From Bordetella parapertussis (GTDB taxonomy: Bacteria > Pseudomonadota > Gammaproteobacteria > Burkholderiales > Burkholderiaceae_B), in contig CAMAYM010000126.1 of NCBI GenBank assembly GCA_945862495.1, positions 1 to 6,610 on the forward strand: a DNA stretch of 6,610 nucleotides, in the 5' to 3' direction. The notes under the pieces are model-generated. The model saw only the letters and a list, made by a program, of their open reading frames with translations, made no database searches and was not told the origin of the DNA. Each line of letters starts with the position of its first letter. Position 1 is the first letter of the stretch. Made by a program: the position numbers and the translations under genes. This document shows, piece by piece, positions 1-4,967 of the stretch.

Positions 1-312
1 CATTGCCTCGATGAGGCGATCAAGATGCTCGATGTGTGGCAAAACCGTGCCCAAAAAACGCACTTCAGTGTTTGCAATAATCGCAATGGTGGGAAAATTT
101 TCGACATCCTCGTCCCCAAGAAGCTCGGGGTGATCTTCAATATCTACCCAAACAAAACAGGCTTGAGGATGTTGAGTGGCCAGCTCTGTAAATTTGGGTT
201 GATACGCGTTGCAGGTATCGCACCAGGCTGCACAAAAGCACAGTACCAGCGTGGTCTCGAAAGAGGCAAGCCGTTGGGTCAGGGCAGGGGTGTCAGGAAA
301 ATAACAAGTCAT
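1..312 (-). CDS. Thioredoxin-family protein, N-terminal part (3' end beyond window)
   Basis: Reading leftward from ATG at 312-310 gives 104 open codons that reach base 1 without a stop, so the C-terminus is missing. The start MTCYFPDTPALTQRL leads into a thioredoxin fold: beta strand TLVLCFCAAW (residues 21-30), redox motif CDTC (31-34) after the usual Trp30, acidic strand VWVDIED (54-60), and NFPT (72-75) with the expected cis-proline at 74. Family knowledge: such proteins reduce or exchange protein disulfides through the two motif cysteines. There is no signal peptide or membrane anchor, so it is probably cytosolic. Additional cysteines at 3, 25, 27 and 52 are unusual for a small thioredoxin. 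The gene is divergent from the EI24 gene with about 88 bases between the starts. No strong ribosome binding site is visible. The family call is firm, but the substrate is unknown and it cannot be equated with canonical trxA. Confidence 0.85.
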   Translation of the reverse strand, partial: MTCYFPDTPALTQRLASFETTLVLCFCAAWCDTCNAYQPKFTELATQHPQACFVWVDIEDHPELLGDEDVENFPTIAIIANTEVRFLGTVLPHIEHLDRLIEAM

Positions 313-321
313 GTCAGCGCA

Positions 322-344
322 AGACAAAATGATTGTCTATGATA
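322..344 (-). promoter_or_regulatory. Possible -10 box and inverted repeat ahead of the thioredoxin-like gene
   Basis: On the minus strand TATCAT (344-339) resembles a -10 hexamer. Immediately downstream is a perfect 6-base inverted repeat, AGACAA (322-327) and TTGTCT (333-338), with a 5-base loop. The repeat would sit at the transcription start and form either an operator or a small leader hairpin. No convincing -35 box lies 16-18 bases upstream, so the promoter call is weak; the repeat itself is directly visible. Confidence 0.3.
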
Positions 345-400
345 GCCGGATTGAATGAATTGCAGTCTGACTTTTGTTAGACGCCTCTTGGATTGACATC

Positions 401-1210
401 ATGCAACAGCCGTATTCAGTTTCGCCGCCCTCCGCGCCCCGCACCGTCTCCGTTGGGCTGTCGGGTGTGGGTCAAGCCTTTTGGCGTGCACTTGTGTCAC
501 AGGCACATCCGCGGATGCTCTTCGCGCTCTTGATGCCATTTTTGATCATGCTGGTGGGCGCGATTCTTTTAATGTTGTTCGCGCTCAGCCCGTTGAAAAT
601 GTGGCTTAACCAGATGTTGAGCGAAACGTCCGCGTTGATCACGGCCAATGAATGGCTGGCGTCAAAAGGTTTGTTTTCTCTGGATGTAATTCAATCCTCC
701 CTGGTCTTTTTTGTTGTCTTGATGGTGCTCTTGCCGATCTCTGGGATCTTGGGACTCGCTGTCGCAGCAATTTTTGTCATGCCGCTTGTCGTGACGCACG
801 TCTCGCGTCAACATTTTCCAGGTCTTGCGCTGCAAGGACAAAATGCGCTTGTAGTGAGCGTCTGGAATGCGGTGTGGGTCAGTGTGGTGTTCGTGCTGGG
901 TTGGATCCTGACCTTGCCCTTTTGGTTGTTTCCACCACTCGGACTGCTCGTGTCTTTACTTTGGTGGACGTTTGCTTTTTCGCGCATTATGCGCATCGAT
1001 GCGATTGTTGAGCATGCGACGACCCAAGAGCGTGTCCTGCTCATCGAACGTAACGGCACTGGTTTTTGGACGATTGGTATGTGTTGCGCCGTCGTCAATT
1101 TAGTCCCCCCGGCGTGGATTTTTCTGCCTGTCTTTTCGGGTCTGGTTTACACCCATTATGGTTTGGACGCCTTGCAGCGCCTGAGAGCAGAAAAAACCTT
1201 GGATATCTGA
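401..1210 (+). CDS. EI24/CysZ-like domain inner-membrane protein
   Basis: This 269-residue protein is very hydrophobic, with membrane segments at about residues 40-63, 98-133 (long, possibly two passes), 152-193 (two passes joined near PFWLFPPL) and 221-252. The C-terminal part, with WTFAFSRIMRIDAI, RVLLIERNGTGFW and ending LVYTHYGLDALQRLRAEK, matches the EI24 domain proteins found widely in Burkholderiales. That superfamily includes the sulfate permease CysZ, but no transport substrate can be assigned here. ATG 401 was chosen because TTGGA (388-392) lies 8 bases before it; an in-frame TTG at 374 would add nine residues (LLDASWIDI) and has no better binding site. It is divergent from the thioredoxin-like gene and followed after 87 bases by the CinA-like gene in the same direction, so the two may be cotranscribed. 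The family call is good; the function is unknown. Confidence 0.8.
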   Translation: MQQPYSVSPPSAPRTVSVGLSGVGQAFWRALVSQAHPRMLFALLMPFLIMLVGAILLMLFALSPLKMWLNQMLSETSALITANEWLASKGLFSLDVIQSSLVFFVVLMVLLPISGILGLAVAAIFVMPLVVTHVSRQHFPGLALQGQNALVVSVWNAVWVSVVFVLGWILTLPFWLFPPLGLLVSLLWWTFAFSRIMRIDAIVEHATTQERVLLIERNGTGFWTIGMCCAVVNLVPPAWIFLPVFSGLVYTHYGLDALQRLRAEKTLDI

Positions 1211-1228
1211 GTCCTGATTTCTTTCTTT

Positions 1229-1255
1229 GCACAAAAGGCCGAGTCATTTTTGTGC
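1229..1255. repeat. 8-base perfect inverted repeat between the EI24 and CinA-like genes
   Basis: GCACAAAA (1229-1236) and TTTTGTGC (1248-1255) are perfect inverted copies around an 11-base loop. The stem is A/T-rich and has no T-run after it, so it is a poor intrinsic terminator. It may be an operator for the downstream gene or an mRNA processing hairpin. The half TTTTTGTGC also occurs at the phasin promoter, but the TGC-N3-GCA core seen there is absent here. Confidence 0.4.
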
Positions 1256-1297
1256 TGAAATACGGGGTAATTTCGCTGAATTTTTAATGGAAAGCAC

Positions 1298-2110
1298 ATG
1301 TCGGGACCTCAAGACAAAGCACGTTTTGGTTTAATCGTTGTCGGTGATGAGATTTTGTCAGGCCGTCGACAGGACAAACATTTCCCCAAGGTCGTCGAGC
1401 TTTTGGGTGCCCGCGGTTTACAGCTTTCATGGGTAGAAATTCTGTCGGATGACCGCGCAACGCTGACCGAAGCCTTGACGCGTAGTTTTGCTGGAAATGA
1501 CATTGTGTTTTGTTGCGGCGGCATCGGTGCCACGCCCGATGACCATACCCGTCAGGCTGCCGCTGCTGCACTTGGACGCCCTTTGGTATTGCATCCCTTT
1601 GCACTTGAGCAAATCACCATTCGCTGTGAGGAAAATGCTGCAAAAGGGCAGGGCACTGCTGATATGACTGCCCCGGAAAACATCCAGCGCCTGCAAATGG
1701 GATATTTCCCAGAGGGTTGCGAGGCGGTGGTCAATCCGTTCAACCGCATCCCAGGGTTTCATATTCAAAACCATACGTTTGTTCCAGGCTTTCCTGTCAT
1801 GGCATGGCCCATGCTTGAGGCCATCATCGATAGCCGGTATGCCCATTTGCACAACAAAGAAGACCGTACTGAACACTCTTTTATCGTCTACAGCATGCCT
1901 GAGTCGCGCATTACTCCGGCGCTTGAGGCGCTGGAGCAAAAGTGGCCGGGTGTGCGGGCCTTTAGTTTGCCTTCGGTCGGGGATGGTGGCGGCGTGCCAC
2001 ACATTGAGCTCGGCGTAAAAGGCGAGTCGGTGGTTGCGGCGGAGGCGCTTGCGTTTTTAAGAGCAGAAGCCTTGCGTTTGGGCGGTCGTTACGACCCTCC
2101 AGCCAAGTGA
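1298..2110 (+). CDS. Stand-alone MoCF/CinA N-terminal domain protein (molybdopterin-binding family)
   Basis: The 270-residue product has the MoaB/MogA/CinA-N signature: GLIVVGDEILSGR (residues 11-23), an acidic DDR after the second strand (51-53), the phosphate-binding stretch CCGGIGATPDDHT (72-84), and VPGFPVMAWPML (162-173), which matches the LPGVP-type loop of CinA proteins. It stops after the middle region and lacks the C-terminal PncC (NMN deamidase) domain of full-length CinA, which is about 400 residues long. Genome annotations usually call such proteins competence/damage-inducible protein A or molybdopterin-binding protein; those names come from the fold, not from a shown activity here. 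ATG 1298 is preceded by GGAAA (1289-1293). The gene is codirectional with the EI24 gene and lies 57 bases before the IclR regulator. The usual Asn-Thr after the SGR turn in CinA is replaced by RQDKH, so substrate specificity may differ. The family is certain; the reaction is unknown. Confidence 0.88.
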   Translation: MSGPQDKARFGLIVVGDEILSGRRQDKHFPKVVELLGARGLQLSWVEILSDDRATLTEALTRSFAGNDIVFCCGGIGATPDDHTRQAAAAALGRPLVLHPFALEQITIRCEENAAKGQGTADMTAPENIQRLQMGYFPEGCEAVVNPFNRIPGFHIQNHTFVPGFPVMAWPMLEAIIDSRYAHLHNKEDRTEHSFIVYSMPESRITPALEALEQKWPGVRAFSLPSVGDGGGVPHIELGVKGESVVAAEALAFLRAEALRLGGRYDPPAK

Positions 2111-2127
2111 TTTTTCACAATATGGGA

Positions 2128-2133
2128 TAGAAT
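2128..2133 (+). promoter_or_regulatory. Candidate -10 box of the IclR gene
   Basis: TAGAAT differs from TATAAT at one position and lies 40 bases before the regulator's start codon. The matching -35 region falls at the end of the upstream CinA-like gene (around 2105-2110) and is a poor match. Transcription could instead read through from the upstream gene. Confidence 0.3.
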
Positions 2134-2134
2134 A

Positions 2135-2159
2135 TCCTCTGCTGCATTGCAATAGAGGA
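2135..2159 (+). promoter_or_regulatory. Leader hairpin overlapping the ribosome binding site of the IclR gene
   Basis: TCCTCT (2135-2140) is the exact complement of AGAGGA (2154-2159), with 13 bases between. AGAGGA is also the ribosome binding site, ending 8 bases before ATG 2168. If the RNA folds this way, the binding site is sealed, which would lower translation. The pairing is directly visible; its use in the cell is inference. Confidence 0.4.
2143..2151. promoter_or_regulatory. TGC-N3-GCA motif in the IclR gene leader (possible PhaR site)
   Basis: TGCATTGCA sits 10 bases after the candidate -10 box and in the loop of the leader hairpin. TGCAnnGCAA (2143-2152) is identical to the core of both boxes at the phasin promoter, although the flanks differ. 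A repressor bound here would cover the likely transcription start region. The match is short, so this is tentative. Confidence 0.4.
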
Positions 2160-2167
2160 CTTGTTCC

Positions 2168-3025
2168 ATGAATTCATCTCATGCCGCCCGGCCGCAGGTT
2201 GCTGCCCAACACCAAACGGCAGTGTCAGTCGATTCGAACACATCAAATGCCTCGGGTGCCGGCCTGGGCATGGCGATTCAGGTGCTCGAGCGGGCGACCG
2301 CTTTATTGGATGCCTTAGCGGCTCAGCCCGATCCTGTGGCCTTAAAAGACTTGTCTAAGGCAACCGGCCTGCATTCTTCGACCGCACATCGTATTTTGAA
2401 CGACCTCGTGCTGGGACGGTATGTGGATCGAGTCGACAGTGGTCTATATCAATTGGGGATGCGGCTCTTGGAGCTTGGTTCTCTCGTTAAAGGGCGGCTG
2501 AACGTCCGAGAAGCTGCACTGGATGCCATGCAAGCCTTGCACGCGCTTACAGGTCAAACAGTCAACCTGTCGGTCCAACAAAGCGATGAAATTGTGTATA
2601 TCGACCGCGCTTGGAGTGAGCGTTCAGGTATGCAAGTGGTGCGCGCCATTGGTGGTCGAGCCCCTCTGCATTTGACCTCTAACGGCAAGCTATTTTTGTC
2701 GGCCGTCGATACGCGTCAAGTCCGTGCGTACGCCGCACGCACACATCTGGCGGGCAGTACGGCCAACAGTATCACCTCTCTTGAGGCGCTGGAGCGCGAA
2801 CTTTCCTTGGTCCGTCAGAACGGCTTTGCCCGAGATAACGAAGAGCTCGAGCTGGGTGTGCGTTGTATTGCTGCGGGGATTTACGATGATGCGGGCAAGC
2901 TTGTCGCCGGGTTGTCTATTTCTGCACCCTCCGGTCGGCTCGAGGACGCCTGGATTCCACAACTGGTGGCCACGGCGGGCAAAATTTCAGAGGCACTTGG
3001 GTACGACGCAGGTCTGAGCGCATAG
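2168..3025 (+). CDS. IclR-family transcriptional regulator
   Basis: This 285-residue DNA-binding regulator has an Ala/Ser/Asn-rich, probably disordered N-terminal extension of about 35 residues. Next is a winged helix-turn-helix: IQVLERATALLDAL (37-50), then VALKDLSKATGLHSSTAHR (57-75) as the helix-turn-helix, and the wing GRYVDRVDSGLYQLG (83-97). The IclR effector domain follows from about 112, with GGRAPLHLTSNGKLFLS (162-178) and the family signature near ELELGVRCIAAGIYDDAGKLVAGLSISAP (225-254), which binds small organic acids or aromatic ligands in relatives. ATG 2168 is chosen because AGAGGA (2154-2159) precedes it at 8 bases; an internal ATG at 2270 (Met35) would also keep the whole domain. 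The phasin gene follows 137 bases later on the same strand. IclR proteins act as dimers, as repressors or activators. No ligand or target can be read from the sequence; PHA or related carbon metabolism is only suggested by the neighbour. Confidence 0.93.
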   Translation: MNSSHAARPQVAAQHQTAVSVDSNTSNASGAGLGMAIQVLERATALLDALAAQPDPVALKDLSKATGLHSSTAHRILNDLVLGRYVDRVDSGLYQLGMRLLELGSLVKGRLNVREAALDAMQALHALTGQTVNLSVQQSDEIVYIDRAWSERSGMQVVRAIGGRAPLHLTSNGKLFLSAVDTRQVRAYAARTHLAGSTANSITSLEALERELSLVRQNGFARDNEELELGVRCIAAGIYDDAGKLVAGLSISAPSGRLEDAWIPQLVATAGKISEALGYDAGLSA

Positions 3026-3037
3026 AAATTGTTGTTT

Positions 3038-3053
3038 TTGTGCATCGCAACAA
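3038..3053. promoter_or_regulatory. Phasin upstream box 1 (PhaR-type operator candidate)
   Basis: TTGTGCATCGCAACAA contains TGC-ATC-GCA and is identical at 14 of 16 positions to box 2 at 3094-3109. It lies just upstream of the -35 hexamer. Established: in PHA-storing bacteria the repressor PhaR binds TGC/GCA-type inverted sites at phasin promoters and is released by PHA granules. Assigning this box to PhaR is inference; no phaR gene is in the window. Confidence 0.6.
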
Positions 3054-3060
3054 AAAAATG

Positions 3061-3088
3061 TTGACTTAAGGATTAAGGGGTCTACAAT
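3061..3088 (+). promoter_or_regulatory. Sigma70-type promoter of the phasin gene
   Basis: TTGACT (3061-3066) and TACAAT (3083-3088) each differ from consensus at one position and are separated by 16 bases. The predicted start of transcription, around 3095, falls at the left edge of operator box 2. This is the best promoter in the window and fits the strong expression usual for phasins. Confidence 0.75.
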
Positions 3089-3093
3089 AAGGT

Positions 3094-3109
3094 TTGTGCA
3101 GTGCAACAA
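3094..3109. promoter_or_regulatory. Phasin downstream box 2 (PhaR-type operator candidate)
   Basis: TTGTGCAGTGCAACAA contains TGC-AGT-GCA and overlaps the predicted transcription start, a position where a bound protein would block RNA polymerase. Its centre is 56 bases from that of box 1, so the two boxes bracket the promoter. The 19-base cores, including flanking T and A bases, differ at only two positions. Confidence 0.62.
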
Positions 3110-3162
3110 AAGTTTCTTTGCCATGTTTGACCAAATGTACCCCCCAATTTCAGGAGCACACC

Positions 3163-3738
3163 ATGTCCGCGATTCCTCAGCAAGTTTTAAACAGCCAGAA
3201 AGCAGCAATCGAAGCACTGGTTTCCATTCAGAGTTCAGTGTTCGGCGGCTTTGAAAAGCTTGTCGATTTAAACCTCAAAGCGATGAAAGCAACGCTTGAC
3301 GATGTGTCTGACAAGTCACAGCAGGTTGCGAGCGTCAAAGACGCCCAAGAAGCTGTTGCGATGACATCCTCGCTTGTTCAGCCCAACGCAGAAAAAGCGA
3401 TGGCGTACAGCAAGCATGTTTATGACATTGTTTCTACCGTTCAGGCAGACTTGGCCAAGCTTGGCGAAGCCCACCTTGCCGAAGGCAAAAAGAATATGCA
3501 AGATGCGATTGAGCAACTGACTCAACATGCACCTGCTGGTTCTGAAAGCGCCGTTGCCATGCTCAAAAACGGTTTGATGCAAGCCAACACTGCCTTCGAT
3601 TCCATGACCAAAGCCGCTAAACAGGCTGCCGAAGTCGCTGAAAAGAATATGGCTGCTGCCACAAGCGCCACGTTCAAAGCAGCTGGCGAGGCTGCTGAGG
3701 TCGCCAAGTCCGCTACCCGTGGTCGTCGCGCTGCCTAA
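3163..3738 (+). CDS. phaP: Phasin family protein (PHA granule-associated)
   Basis: The 191-residue product is almost entirely amphipathic helix, with no signal peptide and no cysteine. The N-terminal phasin region (about 1-110) includes SQKAAIEALVSIQSSVFGGF (11-30) and EKLVDLNLKAMKATLDDV (31-48), typical of the PF09361 phasins of Burkholderiales. QHAPAGSESAVAMLKNGL (121-138) is also typical. The tail (about 145-191) is rich in Ala, Lys and Glu and ends RGRRAA. Phasins coat intracellular polyhydroxyalkanoate granules, control their number and size, and keep other proteins off the surface. ATG 3163 was chosen because AGGAG (3152-3156) lies 6 bases upstream; longer readings from TTG 3094 would translate the operator. 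The gene has its own promoter flanked by two operator-like boxes and its own terminators, so it is probably monocistronic. Family certain; the symbol is the general one and paralogues are likely elsewhere. Confidence 0.93.
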   Translation: MSAIPQQVLNSQKAAIEALVSIQSSVFGGFEKLVDLNLKAMKATLDDVSDKSQQVASVKDAQEAVAMTSSLVQPNAEKAMAYSKHVYDIVSTVQADLAKLGEAHLAEGKKNMQDAIEQLTQHAPAGSESAVAMLKNGLMQANTAFDSMTKAAKQAAEVAEKNMAAATSATFKAAGEAAEVAKSATRGRRAA

Positions 3739-3749
3739 TTTTCAAAACT

Positions 3750-3782
3750 TTAGCGAAACACGATTTTAGGTCGTTTCGCTAA
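3750..3782 (+). terminator. 10-base hairpin just after the phasin stop codon
   Basis: TTAGCGAAAC (3750-3759) and GTTTCGCTAA (3773-3782) are perfect inverted copies with a 13-base loop that can pair further (ACGA with TCGT). It starts 11 bases after the stop codon and is not followed by a T-run. It may protect the mRNA 3' end or act as a weak first terminator. Confidence 0.5.
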
Positions 3783-3815
3783 CGTCTTAGGCGATCAGGC
3801 AACAAAGCAGTCATA

Positions 3816-3847
3816 AAAAACCACCTCAGTTCATTGAGGTGGTTTTT
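3816..3847. terminator. Bidirectional intrinsic terminator between the phasin gene and pyrD
   Basis: AAAAACCACCTCA (3816-3828) pairs perfectly with TGAGGTGGTTTTT (3835-3847) around a 6-base loop. The 13-base stem has a G/C-rich centre, a T-run on the plus strand and an A-run (T-run in the minus-strand RNA) on the other side. It can therefore end transcripts from both convergent units, the phasin gene and the aat-bpt-pyrD operon, whose last stop codon is 20 bases away. Confidence 0.93.
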
Positions 3848-3866
3848 CTTTGGGTCATCAAAAAAA

Positions 3867-4916
3867 CTAACGTCGTTGACGGCCAATTTCTTTGGCACAC
3901 TCGCCCACCAAGCTTGGGCCGCGATAGATCAACCCTGTGTAGAGCTGAACCGCATTGGCACCTGCTGCCATTTTTTCAGCAGCATGCTTTCCAGACATAA
4001 TGCCGCCGACACCAATAATGGCGAAGTCAGCGCCCAGTTTGGCACGCAAGCGACCAATCACCTCGAGTGATCTGGCATGTAACGGTGCACCTGAAAGTCC
4101 GCCAGCTTCTTCGGCATATTTCTGACCTTGTACGGCCTCTCTTGAGAGCGTGGTGTTGGTCGCGATCACGCCATCGATGCCGTGGCGTGGCAAGACCTCT
4201 GCAATGATGTCGATTTGTTCCTCAGTCAAGTCTGGTGCAATTTTGACGGCGAGCGGTACACGTTTTTGATGCTGTTCGGCCAACGCCTCGCGTCGTGTGG
4301 CCAGTTGTGACAACAGTTGATCTAGCGCGTGCTCACCCTGAAGCGCTCTCAGATTATTAGTGTTGGGTGAAGAAATGTTGACGGTAATGTAGTCGGCATG
4401 CGGGTACACGCCAGACAGTCCAATCAGGTAATCATCTGCCGCTTGTTCAATCGGTGTGTCAGCATTTTTACCAATATTGAGGCCAATCACGCCGCCACGT
4501 TCACGCCAGGTGCTGCGTTGAACGTTCGCTAAAAAGGTGTCGAGCCCTTGGTTATTAAAGCCGAGTCGGTTAATGAGAGCTTCTGAGTCGGGCAGGCGGA
4601 ACATGCGTGGTTTTGGATTGCCAGGTTGCGCACGCGGCGTCACCGTGCCGACTTCGATAAAACCAAAACCAAGATTGCCCATGGCATCGATATGCGCACC
4701 ATTTTTGTCCAAGCCTGCCGCCAAGCCAACAGGATTTTGCAACGTTAACCCCATCAAGGTCGTCGGCACCAGAACTTGACTATGCATGAGTCCGCGTGTC
4801 AGGGAGCAATCATAGGCGCGCTGTAAGGCACCCAACGTCGCTTCATGTGCGGCTTCGGCATCCAAGGCAAACAGTGCATGACGTGCGAGAGGGTAGGCTT
4901 GAAATAAGATGGACAT
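3867..4916 (-). CDS. pyrD: Dihydroorotate dehydrogenase (quinone), class 2
   Basis: PyrD oxidises dihydroorotate to orotate, the fourth step of pyrimidine synthesis, passing electrons through FMN to membrane quinone. The 349-residue length fits class 2 enzymes, which carry an N-terminal helical membrane-associating segment, here MSILFQAYPLARHALFALD. Visible motifs: NPVGLAAGLDKNG (61-73), FIEVGTVTPRAQPGNPKPRMFRLP (86-109), NRLGFNNQG (116-124), GLNIGKN (145-151), and NISSPNT (180-186), where Ser183 corresponds to the catalytic serine that separates class 2 from the cysteine of class 1. Further on are Lys225 in AVKIAPDL, ATNTT (252-256), the FMN phosphate loop IGVGGI (301-306) and QLYTGLIYRGP (324-334). 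ATG 4916 has only a weak, distant AAGG (4931-4928). It lies 51 bases after bpt, is probably the last gene of that operon, and ends at the bidirectional terminator. All key residues are present, so the enzyme should be active. Confidence 0.98.
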   Translation of the reverse strand: MSILFQAYPLARHALFALDAEAAHEATLGALQRAYDCSLTRGLMHSQVLVPTTLMGLTLQNPVGLAAGLDKNGAHIDAMGNLGFGFIEVGTVTPRAQPGNPKPRMFRLPDSEALINRLGFNNQGLDTFLANVQRSTWRERGGVIGLNIGKNADTPIEQAADDYLIGLSGVYPHADYITVNISSPNTNNLRALQGEHALDQLLSQLATRREALAEQHQKRVPLAVKIAPDLTEEQIDIIAEVLPRHGIDGVIATNTTLSREAVQGQKYAEEAGGLSGAPLHARSLEVIGRLRAKLGADFAIIGVGGIMSGKHAAEKMAAGANAVQLYTGLIYRGPSLVGECAKEIGRQRR

Positions 4917-4967
4917 GTGACTCGGTGCCTTGGCGGTATGGTGATGAGGTGAAACAAGAAGGGTATT

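Noticed and set aside
25..342. 105-codon open frame on the plus strand over the thioredoxin-like gene
   Set aside because: The minus strand encodes a clear thioredoxin fold with a CDTC site across the same bases; the plus-strand product resembles nothing.
1427..2002. 191-codon open frame on the minus strand opposite the CinA-like gene
   Set aside because: It lies wholly inside a well-supported gene in another frame, shows no recognisable domain and has no ribosome binding site of note.
3094..3162. A longer phasin starting at TTG 3094
   Set aside because: The extra 23 residues would translate operator box 2 and do not resemble phasins; ATG 3163 has an AGGAG site at proper spacing.
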